Origin: Methanosarcinales archaeon | GTDB taxonomy: Archaea; Halobacteriota; Methanosarcinia; Methanosarcinales; Methanogasteraceae | DNA: 6,205 nucleotides | Reading direction: 5' to 3' | Assembly (NCBI GenBank): GCA_003661105.1 | Contig: QMVM01000123.1 | Coordinates: 1 to 6,205, forward strand | Shown: piece after piece, positions 1 to 6,205 of the stretch | Layout: each line of letters opens with the position of its first letter | Position numbering within the stretch: the first letter of the stretch is position 1 | The notes under the pieces: generated by a model | Databases searched by the model: none | What the model saw: the letters and a program-made list of their open reading frames with translations, nothing else | What the model was told of the DNA's origin: nothing | Translations under genes and position numbers: made by a program

Positions 1-744
1 ATCGGCAGTGTAATCTTCAAGAATGTCCCATGAAAATGGTTCACCTTTTGAGTTGACAAGGAGTGAAAGAACGACCCTTTTGCTTCTGAATCCGTGTGAT
101 TTGGTTCGACCGGGACTGGCAAGCTCACATTTTGTCCCCTCAAAATGGGAGTCGGAAAGATCATAGAAAACCATTCGCATACTCGCATTATCTCGTTCTT
201 TGAGTGTCTCGTAAAGCCACTGTTCGATTTTTTCTTTTTGTTGCTCAATTATCGTGAGTTCACGGTATATTCGCGATTCGTTGAAATGCACTTGGTCAAT
301 TCCAATAATGAGGTCGCAAGCGGTTGTTTTGAACCAGTCAACGGCACTCCGATAACTCCCTGGATCCAGACAACGGTAGAAGGTGAGGATCTTTGCAATA
401 TCACCGGTTGATATGTCCTTTTTCCGGTTTTTACTGGAATCTTGGGGTGATGGAAAGAGTTCTGATAACCCCCATTCCTTGTCCCATAAATGGTTCAAAA
501 AAGCTACGTCGAGGTAGTGCCAATGGTCAACGAAGAGCAGGTCATCAATAGTTGTAACGATTGTGTCAACGGACGCGCTTATCTTCAGTACGTTGCGTAT
601 TTGTTGTGCTTTTTCCGGAGTGAGTTTTCCGAGATACATGATTTTTCTTTTTTTGCTCTCACCGTCTTCTCGATATGATTCTTCAATTGAGTAGTAATTG
701 TAGGTATCATTCTTCTTTTTTTTTGGGTGTGTTTGTAAATACAT
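1..744 (-). CDS. IS1634-type (IS4-like DDE) transposase, N-terminal part, cut by window edge
   Basis: This is the reverse-strand reading frame from ATG at 744-742, open without a stop for 248 codons to base 1; the C-terminus lies outside the window. Seen directly: a basic start (MYLQTHPKKKK), the segment KKRKIMYLGKLTPEKAQQI typical of the N-terminal region of IS1634 transposases, and YDLSDSHFEG at residues 194-203, which matches the motif around the first catalytic Asp of this family (here D195). It is followed by a Lys/Arg-rich stretch and VLSLLVNSKGEPFSWDIL, the usual next block. The remaining catalytic Asp and Glu would be off the edge, so activity cannot be judged. The start is well fixed because an in-frame TAA lies only five codons upstream. 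Such enzymes cut and paste their own insertion sequence using inverted terminal repeats. The frame is intact as far as it can be read, so the element may be recent. Family assignment is from recalled motifs. Confidence 0.85.
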   Translation of the reverse strand, partial: MYLQTHPKKKKNDTYNYYSIEESYREDGESKKRKIMYLGKLTPEKAQQIRNVLKISASVDTIVTTIDDLLFVDHWHYLDVAFLNHLWDKEWGLSELFPSPQDSSKNRKKDISTGDIAKILTFYRCLDPGSYRSAVDWFKTTACDLIIGIDQVHFNESRIYRELTIIEQQKEKIEQWLYETLKERDNASMRMVFYDLSDSHFEGTKCELASPGRTKSHGFRSKRVVLSLLVNSKGEPFSWDILEDYTAD

Positions 745-746
745 GG

Positions 747-840
747 TCTGTTCTACTTATGCTATATATAACAGATAGTATAAAAGGATTATGGTATTGA
801 ATTCTGTTCTACAATTAAAAAATTTGAGAAAGTGTTCTAC
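747..840. repeat. Three GTAGAACA repeats behind the transposase start, probable insertion-sequence end
   Basis: On the minus strand GTAGAACA occurs at 840-833, 812-805 and 756-749; the last two extend to GTAGAACAGA (812-803 and 756-747). All three are in the same orientation. Their spacing is 28 and 56 bases, so they sit on a 28-base period with one position empty. The block lies directly upstream of the transposase start, where the element's terminal repeat and transposase-binding sites are expected. The exact end of the element cannot be set because the other end is outside the window; base 840 or just beyond is the most natural guess. Confidence 0.45.
762..786 (-). promoter_or_regulatory. 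Candidate archaeal promoter for the transposase gene
   Basis: Two TATA-like boxes are seen on the minus strand: CTTTTATAC (786-778) and TTATATATAG (771-762). Archaeal transcription usually starts about 25 bases downstream of the box. The first would therefore start transcription near 756, giving a leader of about a dozen bases, and the second near the ATG itself, giving a leaderless message. There is no clear Shine-Dalgarno site before the ATG, which suits either reading. The boxes lie between the GTAGAACA repeats, so a transposase bound there could also block its own transcription; that is inference. Confidence 0.4.
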
Positions 841-911
841 TGGTGGAAACCGAGATGCGTAGCCGTTATGGGAAGTTATTTATGGGCTGAAAACAGTGAA
901 TTTGGGAGTGA

Positions 912-1582
912 TACTGGAGAACATGGGTTCTAATCGAAGAAGGAAAGGCTCTAAAGAATGTGGGTCGTATTGAAGATGCCAACAAGGTTTTTGAAAATGC
1001 TGCCAAGATCTTGCTCGAAGATGTGGCGGAAACTCGTATGCGATATGGCTATTTCAGGGGTGTCGGACAAGCATACCGAAACATTGCGTTGGCACGTCAA
1101 AGTCAAGAGAACTACCAGAAACGTTAAATGCACTCGATCAAGCAGATCATTTTTACTCTAAGGTCAAGCCCACACCGCCGCAGACTGATCTTTTTGAGGT
1201 TTTCTATCGGCAGGAAGAGACATTGTTAAAGTTAAACACGCCTGAAAAAGCATTGCAACCTATTTCAAGGTGGATATTACAAAAACTGTCCTCCACAGAC
1301 TGGCATGACGAAGCCCGAGGCTTGAAAGTTCTTGCTGAATCACTAAAGAGAATGGGTCCTGAATTCGATCTTGATGTTGAATATGCGGTCGATCTCATTT
1401 TAGATATTTATCGTGATGTCTTGTCTAACGAGGCAAAACAAGACGCCCTCAAAAATCGGCGTTTTGGAATAGAAAATGCAAATGAGAATCTCATATTCGC
1501 ACAACAACTAGCAAAACACTTGAGGATATACGTCCAAGAACAAAAAGCATTGGAATTGCTCAAGCAACTCGACACGCTCTGA
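912..1582 (+). pseudogene. Frameshifted remnant of an alpha-helical TPR-like protein gene
   Basis: Two overlapping coding-like stretches in different frames make one protein. The first runs from 912 (no start codon; an in-frame TGA sits at 909) to the TAA at 1125-1127 and reads YWRTWVLIEEGKALKNVGR and on to QSQENYQKR. The second opens at TTA 1124 one frame back and runs to TGA at 1580-1582. Restoring one missing base near 1121 (AAACG to AAAGCG) gives ENYQKALNALDQADHFYS, which fits the second helix of a tetratricopeptide repeat across the break. An earlier repeat-like unit, GRIEDANKVFENAAKIL, lies before it. The C-terminal 120 or so residues are helical, ending in KALELLKQLDTL, and I do not recognise them. 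The N-terminus is missing; frame +1 from ATG 868 could be joined by another one-base change near 911, but that part does not look convincingly coding. The product would probably be a cytoplasmic protein-binding scaffold; role unknown. A sequencing error at 1121 is the alternative to true decay. Confidence 0.6.
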
Positions 1583-1623
1583 TGATGGGTACAGACACAT
1601 GGGTTCGGAAATGTAGAGAATAT

Positions 1624-1629
1624 GGAGGT
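1624..1629 (+). promoter_or_regulatory. Shine-Dalgarno site of hicB
   Basis: GGAGGT lies 9 bases before the ATG at 1639 and is fully complementary to the 3' end of archaeal 16S rRNA. It fixes the hicB start. No TATA box is obvious in the 56 bases between the broken gene and hicB, so the promoter may lie inside that remnant or further upstream. Confidence 0.7.
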
Positions 1630-1638
1630 CAGTAGAAA

Positions 1639-1860
1639 ATGAAATTCCAAGTTGTTATTGAAGAAGATGTAGATGATGGCGGATATATTGTGCATTGTCC
1701 AGCTCTTAAAGGGTGTTGGTCACAGGGAGACACGATAGAAGAAGCGATAGATCACATAAAAGAGGCAATTGTCGGGTATTTGAAAACATTGAACGAAAGA
1801 GCGATGCACAGTTTCAAAAGTCCGGATAAAGCTATGGTCCGTGAAGTGGCGGTGATCTGA
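1639..1860 (+). CDS. hicB: HicB-type antitoxin of a type II toxin-antitoxin pair
   Basis: A 73-residue protein beginning MKFQVVIEEDVDDGGYIVHCPALKGC, with the later segment GDTIEEAIDHIKEAIVGYL. This is the classic HicB (UPF0150) pattern: a beta-hairpin with an acidic turn and the Y-x-V-x-C-P-x-L-x-G-C core, then a helix rich in E-E-A. The fold is a degenerate RNase H-like domain that, in known pairs, binds and masks the HicA mRNA interferase. It ends soon after this domain (to VAVI at residue 73), so no helix-turn-helix or ribbon-helix-helix DNA-binding tail is visible, unlike longer HicB proteins. Self-repression by this protein alone is therefore doubtful. The ATG has a strong GGAGGT nine bases upstream. 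The stop is followed 4 bases later by the GTG of hicA, so the two are surely one transcript. Residues and gene order both fit; confidence is high. Confidence 0.9.
   Translation: MKFQVVIEEDVDDGGYIVHCPALKGCWSQGDTIEEAIDHIKEAIVGYLKTLNERAMHSFKSPDKAMVREVAVI
1851..1857 (+). promoter_or_regulatory. Shine-Dalgarno site of hicA inside the end of hicB
   Basis: GGTGATC overlaps the last codons of hicB and stands 7 bases before the GTG of hicA. It matches the archaeal anti-Shine-Dalgarno sequence (16S 3' end GATCACC). Since the ribosome finishing hicB passes over it, toxin translation is likely coupled to antitoxin translation. This site supports the choice of GTG 1865 as the start. Confidence 0.55.
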
Positions 1861-1864
1861 TATA

Positions 1865-2107
1865 GTGGATAAACTTCCTCGATGGTCGGGCAGGAAGATG
1901 ATCCGCGTATTCAAGAAAGCCGGATGGATCTCGGATCCTATCGAGGGAAGCCATCATATTCTGGTGAAAGAGGGGGCGGAGGGGCTCTTGGTTGTACCGG
2001 TGCATAGAAATAAGTCAATAAAGGTTGGACTTCTGAAAGGATTAATAAAAGATGCTGGACTTACAAACGAGGAATTTTTAAGGCTTTGTTATGAAAGGAG
2101 GCGATAG
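1865..2107 (+). CDS. hicA: HicA-type toxin, mRNA interferase
   Basis: An 80-residue basic protein starting at GTG 1865 and reading MDKLPRWSGRKMIRVFKKAG, then GSHHILVK, then VVPVHRNKSIKVGLLKGLIKDAG. The pattern is that of HicA: an N-terminal SG-x-x-x-I-x-x-F-x-x-x-G-W segment, the G-S-H motif whose His (here H30) is the catalytic residue in studied family members, and the P-V-H-x-N-K-x-I-K-x-G-x-L segment. The fold is double-stranded-RNA-binding-like, and known members cleave mRNA and stop growth unless bound by HicB. All key residues are present and the length is normal, so the toxin looks intact. No other in-frame start better fits the family's usual N-terminus. It lies 4 bases after hicB in antitoxin-first order. 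A gap of about 50 bases then leads to the promoter of the smc unit, so the pair ends its own small operon. Confidence 0.9.
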   Translation: MDKLPRWSGRKMIRVFKKAGWISDPIEGSHHILVKEGAEGLLVVPVHRNKSIKVGLLKGLIKDAGLTNEEFLRLCYERRR

Positions 2108-2159
2108 GTGCATGATCTGCATGCCAGCATACCAGTGGGATGTCTCGCTTTCAGTAACA

Positions 2160-2167
2160 TTTATATA
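2160..2167 (+). promoter_or_regulatory. Archaeal TATA box for the smc transcription unit
   Basis: TTTATATA is a near-perfect archaeal TATA box located 53 bases after the hicA stop. Transcription would be expected to start about 25 bases downstream, near 2190, giving a leader of about 35-40 bases before the ATG at 2229. The leader ends in a purine-rich GAAGGGG (2217-2223) five bases before the ATG, a modest Shine-Dalgarno candidate. It indicates that smc and the small gene before it are transcribed independently of hicBA. Confidence 0.65.
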
Positions 2168-2228
2168 TACTCATACAAAACATTCAATTGGATGGTTCAC
2201 CTCTGAATAATACATAGAAGGGGTATGG

Positions 2229-2561
2229 ATGGATAAGCAAAGAGATATCTTGATTGAACGGCTCGAGGAGAAAGTGAAGGCAAGAGATCATACGATCGCA
2301 GAGATGGCGAAATCGCCGCCTGTGACTGAAGACCGGATTGCTGCACTCGAGGCAACGGTGAAAGAGTTAAAAGGCAGTATAGCTGGAATATTGGATGAAT
2401 TACTCTATCAGAGGTCCTTGATCGAAGAGATGCAGCAGAAAGACACGCCCGATCCGGAAGAAAAGAAAGAGATCGACTCTACCGAGTATATCATAGCGGA
2501 GAACACCCCGGAGACGTATCGGGGGCGCGGCAAGGAGGACGATATTATTGTTGTCTGCTGA
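2229..2561 (+). CDS. Small coiled-coil protein encoded directly upstream of smc, function unknown
   Basis: A 110-residue acidic protein. Residues 1-70 read as a coiled coil with a break near the SPP at 29-31: the segments RDILIERLEEKVKARDHTI and RIAALEATVKELKGSIAGIL show regular hydrophobic a/d positions. A charged, probably disordered linker follows (from about residue 70, rich in Asp, Glu, Pro and Lys), and the protein ends in EDDIIVVC, a short hydrophobic tail after an acidic patch that looks like a docking peptide. The ATG at 2229 is preceded by GAAGGGG; the ATG four bases earlier opens a four-codon frame only. It shares the promoter and is separated from the smc start by 17 bases, so it is co-transcribed and probably translationally coupled. 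Small coiled-coil proteins before smc also occur in other archaea (I recall the DUF7518 family of haloarchaea); whether this is the same family is a guess. A role with SMC is inferred from position only. No enzyme motif and no membrane segment is seen. Confidence 0.8.
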   Translation: MDKQRDILIERLEEKVKARDHTIAEMAKSPPVTEDRIAALEATVKELKGSIAGILDELLYQRSLIEEMQQKDTPDPEEKKEIDSTEYIIAENTPETYRGRGKEDDIIVVC

Positions 2562-2578
2562 CCGATGACTGATTGCAC

Positions 2579-5500
2579 ATGCACATCAAGGAAATAGAGT
2601 TCGATAACTTCAAATCGTTCGGAAAAAAGGCAAAGATCCCATTTTTCAACGATTTCACTGCCATATCCGGGCCGAATGGTAGCGGGAAATCAAACATAGT
2701 GGACGGTATCATCTTTGTGCTCGGTTTATCCGGTTCGAGGACGATGCGGGCAGAGAAATTGACCGATCTGATATTCAACGGGAATGGAGCCGGGAAGGGA
2801 AGGGGAAATGGTAACGGGAATGGAAACGGCAGAGGGGGCAAAGGTACCAGCGGCACAGGCGTTACCAAATCCGCCATGGTAACGCTCAGGTTCGATAACA
2901 GCGACCGGACTTTTCCGCTCGACGATGATACGATCGAGATCACCCGCAGGATCAGGCAGACGCAGAGCGGGTATTACAGTTACTACTACTTCAATGACCG
3001 CGCATGTACGCTCACTGAGATACACGCGAACCTCGCCAAGGCAGGGATACGGCCAGAGGGGTGCAACGTGGTCATGCAGGGGGATGTGACCCGGATCACA
3101 GAGATGACTCCCACTGAGCGGAGGAAACTCATCGATGAGATCGCAGGTGTCGCAGAATTTGATGAGAAGAAGGATCGGGCGTACAGCGAACTGGATACTG
3201 TGCGCGAACAGATCGAACGAATCGAGATCATCCTCTCTGAAGTGACACAGCAGCGGAGGAAACTGAAGAGGGAACGCGATCAGGCGATGAAGTACCAGTC
3301 CTTAAAGGACGAAAAAAAGCGGTACGAGGCGTTCACGATCCTTGCAAAACTTAAGAATGCGACAAACGAGCAGGAGTCGGTGTCAAAAGATATCGGTAGC
3401 AAAGAGGATCTTGAAAACACGTTATTATCGGAGCTGGACGGGAAAAAGCACGAGCTTTCCGAGATAGAATCCGTTTTAAAGGAGTTGAGTGAGAAGATCG
3501 CGCATAAAGGGGAAGATGAGCAGATCCGGATAAAGAAGGAGATTGAACAGATCAGGGGAGATATCTCCAGATCGGTGGACTCGATTGAACTGCTCGAACA
3601 TGAGATTCAGGATATTAAAAAAGAACGGCAGCGATTGTTTATCGAGATCGATACCGACAACAATCTGCTCTCGGAAGTCGAAGAGAAGATCAGCGACGAG
3701 CATCTGCGGAAAGAGAGTGTTATGGCAGAGGTTGAGACTAACGAGTCTGGGCTGATGCTGATCCGAAGCAGAATCGGCGAAGTGGATGCGAAGTATGCAG
3801 AGACCCGGGATCTGCTGGAGGGGGTGCGGAAGAAGGTAGAGACTGCAAAATCTGCCAGGAACGAACTCCAGCGGGAGCAGGATCGGCTTCTGGATGCGAT
3901 CCGGCGCAAGAACGGAGAGGAAGGGGAGATACAGGTAGAGATTGTGGATGCAGAGAAGAGCATTGCATCGGTCGATGCCGACACTGAGGATCTGAAAAAG
4001 GAGATCAGCGAGTGCACAGAGAACATAACAACCCTGATCGGCGACCGGAGCGATCTAGAACGAAACGGATCGAAGTTAAAGCCGGAACTCGCCGAGGTTG
4101 AGAATCATCTTGGTGCGGTGTATCAGGAGTATGCCAGAGCAGAGGCGCGCGTCAAGGCTGCTGAGGATTTGCGGTACCCCCATGCCGTGAAAACGATATT
4201 AAATGCTAAAGATGCGAGAGAACTGCCAGGGATATACGGCACAATCGCATCGCTCGGCAGGGTCGAGCAGAGCTATGCAGTCTCGCTTGAGATCGCTGCC
4301 GGTGCCCGGATGCAGAATATCGTGGTGGACAGTGATGCGACAGCGTCTCACGCGATTAATTTCCTGAAGCGAAAATCCGCAGGAAGAGCAACGTTTCTTC
4401 CGCTAAACAAACTGAGATCCAATTTTTCGTACGGAAACCTCCCTGATAATGAGGGGGTAATTGATTATGCCATAAATCTGGTTGATTTCGACCCGAAACT
4501 CGAAAAAGCATTCAGATACGTATTCCGGGACATGGTGGTGGTCGATACACTTGGTACCGCGAGGGAACTAATTGGCAACCACAATATGGTCACGCTCGAT
4601 GGGGAACTGCTCACAAAAGCAGGCGCCATGACCGGAGGGTCAAGGGCAGATCGTGGTTCGCATTTTGCAGCAATGGAGCAAGAGAAATTAGTAAAACTTG
4701 CAGAAGAGATAACAGAATATGATTCACGCAGAAAGAGTCTTGTCGAGAGGGTTGATTCGATCGATAAACATATCTCATCCATAAACAGCGAGATAAATGA
4801 ATTTGAGAAGGATATTGCAAAGAAACAGCTTCAGATTGAGGAGGTCGCTGGAAGGAGCGAGAGACTGACCGCAACCATCCGGAATAAGAAGCAGGCACTT
4901 GAAGATATCAAGGTGGAACGGGAAGGGGTGCGCAACCAGATGGGTGAGATCGAAGGAAAGATCGCAGCAAGGGCAGACCAGATACGTGAACTCACCGACC
5001 ACATCACAGAACTGGAGCGTGAACTTGCAGACTCAGAGATACCGGAGTTAAACTCCCAATCCGATAGAATAACCTCCGAGATAAATAGATTACGGGAAAG
5101 AATCCGTGACATCGAGACGGATATAAAATCGCTTATCCTTGATGCTGAAAATACAAAAACAAAACTTGAGACCGGTAACAACCGCATAAAAGAACTCGAA
5201 GAAAGGAAAAACGATCACCAATCAAAGATTACACAGTACAAAGAAGGTATATCTGTTTTTGAGGCGAAACTCGAAGAAAAGACTGAGAGAGCGCAGCAAC
5301 TCGATTGTGAACTCTCGTCGCTGCAGGAAGAACGCAAAGAGATGCAGCAGCAACGCGAGACCGCTGCTGTGAAACTTGGCGAAGTGGAGAGGCAGCTTGA
5401 TCAGGTGCGCTGGGATGCGCAGGCGCTTATCGCAACCATGGATGCACTTGGCGAGCAGATCGATACGCTCCGCACCGAGATTGCGAGGGCGGGCATCACA

Positions 5501-6175
5501 GAACCGATCGATGAACCCGGAGAGATCCCGACCGAAGAGGAGGTGCGCACCCGCATCCGGGGGATCGATTCCGCGATGGAGAAACTCGAACCTGTCAACA
5601 TGCGCGCGCTTGAGGAGTACGAAGAAGTGGACGCACGGGTATCCACGCTCAAGGAAAGGACAGATACGCTTTCTGTGGAGCGAAACGAGATCATCTGCCG
5701 GATCGATAAGTATGAGACCTTGAAGAGGCAGACATTCTTTGAATCATTTAATAAGATCAATGAAAATTTCAGATCGATCTTTGCGGAACTCTCAGGTGGT
5801 TCCGGAGAATTGATCCTTGAACACCCCGAGGATCCGTTTGCAGGCGGCATGACGATCCGGGCGCAGCCGGCAGATAAGACGCTGCAGCGGCTCGAGGCGA
5901 TGTCTGGTGGGGAGAAGAGCTTGACCGCGCTTGCATTTATCTTCGCGATCCAGCAGCACAGCCCTGCGCCATTCTATGCATTCGATGAGATAGATATGTT
6001 CCTCGACGGCGCAAATGTCGAGCGGATCGCATCGAGAATCGAGAAATCGGCAAAGAGAGCACAGTTCATCGTTGTTTCATTGCGAAAGCCGATGATACAG
6101 GCAGCAGACCATACGATCGGCGTTGCGATGCAGGAGAACGACATATCGAGCATCACAGGGGTGCAGTTGAATTAG
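2579..6175 (+). CDS. smc: Chromosome segregation protein SMC, complete
   Basis: A full-length SMC ATPase of 1198 residues, normal for the family. Domains in order: N-terminal head with MHIKEIEFDNFKSFG, Walker A GPNGSGKS at 31-38, R-loop Arg near 57 and Q-loop Gln 167 (VVMQGDV); a first coiled-coil arm from about 170 to 535; the hinge from about 540 to 690, ending in the conserved GAMTGGS (682-688); a returning coiled coil to about 1050; and the C-terminal head with signature MSGGEKS (1108-1114), Walker B FYAFDEID (1132-1139; D1136, catalytic E1137) and D-loop FLDG. All catalytic motifs are intact. SMC homodimers join at the hinge, bind the ScpA kleisin, and use ATP to organise and separate chromosomes. 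ATG 2579 is preferred because archaeal SMCs typically begin MxIKEIE; a TTG at 2573 would add two residues. No good Shine-Dalgarno precedes it, so translation probably depends on the gene 17 bases upstream. The head carries an unusual Gly/Asn-rich insert at residues 67-94. Confidence 0.97.
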   Translation: MHIKEIEFDNFKSFGKKAKIPFFNDFTAISGPNGSGKSNIVDGIIFVLGLSGSRTMRAEKLTDLIFNGNGAGKGRGNGNGNGNGRGGKGTSGTGVTKSAMVTLRFDNSDRTFPLDDDTIEITRRIRQTQSGYYSYYYFNDRACTLTEIHANLAKAGIRPEGCNVVMQGDVTRITEMTPTERRKLIDEIAGVAEFDEKKDRAYSELDTVREQIERIEIILSEVTQQRRKLKRERDQAMKYQSLKDEKKRYEAFTILAKLKNATNEQESVSKDIGSKEDLENTLLSELDGKKHELSEIESVLKELSEKIAHKGEDEQIRIKKEIEQIRGDISRSVDSIELLEHEIQDIKKERQRLFIEIDTDNNLLSEVEEKISDEHLRKESVMAEVETNESGLMLIRSRIGEVDAKYAETRDLLEGVRKKVETAKSARNELQREQDRLLDAIRRKNGEEGEIQVEIVDAEKSIASVDADTEDLKKEISECTENITTLIGDRSDLERNGSKLKPELAEVENHLGAVYQEYARAEARVKAAEDLRYPHAVKTILNAKDARELPGIYGTIASLGRVEQSYAVSLEIAAGARMQNIVVDSDATASHAINFLKRKSAGRATFLPLNKLRSNFSYGNLPDNEGVIDYAINLVDFDPKLEKAFRYVFRDMVVVDTLGTARELIGNHNMVTLDGELLTKAGAMTGGSRADRGSHFAAMEQEKLVKLAEEITEYDSRRKSLVERVDSIDKHISSINSEINEFEKDIAKKQLQIEEVAGRSERLTATIRNKKQALEDIKVEREGVRNQMGEIEGKIAARADQIRELTDHITELERELADSEIPELNSQSDRITSEINRLRERIRDIETDIKSLILDAENTKTKLETGNNRIKELEERKNDHQSKITQYKEGISVFEAKLEEKTERAQQLDCELSSLQEERKEMQQQRETAAVKLGEVERQLDQVRWDAQALIATMDALGEQIDTLRTEIARAGITEPIDEPGEIPTEEEVRTRIRGIDSAMEKLEPVNMRALEEYEEVDARVSTLKERTDTLSVERNEIICRIDKYETLKRQTFFESFNKINENFRSIFAELSGGSGELILEHPEDPFAGGMTIRAQPADKTLQRLEAMSGGEKSLTALAFIFAIQQHSPAPFYAFDEIDMFLDGANVERIASRIEKSAKRAQFIVVSLRKPMIQAADHTIGVAMQENDISSITGVQLN
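2777..2860 (+). repeat. Gly/Asn-rich low-complexity insert in smc with an in-frame direct repeat
   Basis: This part of smc encodes residues 67-94, made almost only of Gly, Asn, Lys and Arg. AACGGGAATGGA occurs twice exactly, at 2777-2788 and 2813-2824, 36 bases or 12 codons apart and in the same frame, with degenerate GGGAA/GGAAATGG units between. The pattern suggests growth by slippage or tandem duplication. It falls in the head between the LTDLIFNG strand and the VTLRFDNSDR strand, a loop that varies in length among SMC proteins, so the fold is probably undisturbed. Confidence 0.7.
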
Positions 6176-6205
6176 AAACTGCTATAGGCAGTCAAATGAT
6201 CAGAA

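Noticed and set aside
145..678. Two forward-strand open frames at 145-411 and 490-678
   Set aside because: They lie opposite the continuous transposase frame on the minus strand, have no family-like motifs and no ribosome sites.
921..1606. Direct repeat ACATGGGTTC at 921-930 and 1597-1606 flanking the broken gene
   Set aside because: A ten-base exact match is expected several times by chance in a window of this size and the flanks do not extend it, so it is not taken as a target-site duplication.
2110..2130. Small palindromes GCAT...ATGC and ATGCCAGCAT after hicA
   Set aside because: The stems are only four bases with no T-run and no match to a known operator; too weak to call a terminator or a HicB-binding site.
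2573..2578. TTG at 2573 as the smc start
   Set aside because: It would add only Met-His before the ATG that gives the usual archaeal SMC N-terminus MHIKEIE, and it has no better ribosome site.
2545..5850. Many open frames antisense to or out of frame with smc
   Set aside because: All are shadows of the smc coding frame; their Ser/Arg-rich or Pro-rich composition is what reverse reading of Glu/Lys-rich coiled-coil codons gives.
6178..6192. Hairpin ACTGC-TATAG-GCAGT after smc as a terminator
   Set aside because: A five-base-pair stem without a following T-run is not a convincing archaeal terminator, and an operon continuation is at least as likely.
1..6205. CRISPR array, tRNA, rRNA or riboswitch
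   Set aside because: No spaced palindromic repeat array, no cloverleaf-like or rRNA-like stretch and no long structured leader was found on reading through both strands.

Overview
The window looks like a piece of a euryarchaeal chromosome, probably from a methanogen or a methane/alkane-oxidising relative in the Methanomicrobia-type lineages. The basis is the strong resemblance of the large protein to archaeal SMC, a textbook archaeal TATA box (TTTATATA) in front of the smc transcription unit, and Shine-Dalgarno sites matching the archaeal 16S 3' end (GGAGGT, GGTGATC). No rRNA or other taxonomic marker is present, so the placement is an inference.

Layout: (1) bases 1-744, minus strand: the N-terminal 248 residues of an IS1634-type (IS4-like DDE) transposase running off the left edge, with promoter-like sequence and three GTAGAACA repeats behind its start (747-840). 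(2) 912-1582, plus strand: a broken gene for an alpha-helical, TPR-like protein of unknown role; its two halves lie in different frames and are rejoined by restoring one base near 1121. (3) 1639-2107, plus strand: a compact antitoxin-first hicB-hicA toxin-antitoxin pair. (4) 2160-6175, plus strand: an archaeal promoter followed by a small coiled-coil protein gene and a complete smc gene (about 1198 residues). The 30 bases after smc may hold the first codons of another gene, but the window ends there.

Functionally the window is a junction. The right two thirds is a core chromosome-organisation operon: SMC plus a small partner-like protein of unknown role, possibly followed by the kleisin gene scpA outside the window. 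The left third is accessory material: an insertion sequence, a decayed gene and a toxin-antitoxin module. I found no convincing wholly new system. The most noteworthy items are a Gly/Asn-rich, duplicated-looking insert in the SMC ATPase head, the small conserved-looking gene locked to smc, and the regularly spaced repeats at the insertion-sequence end.
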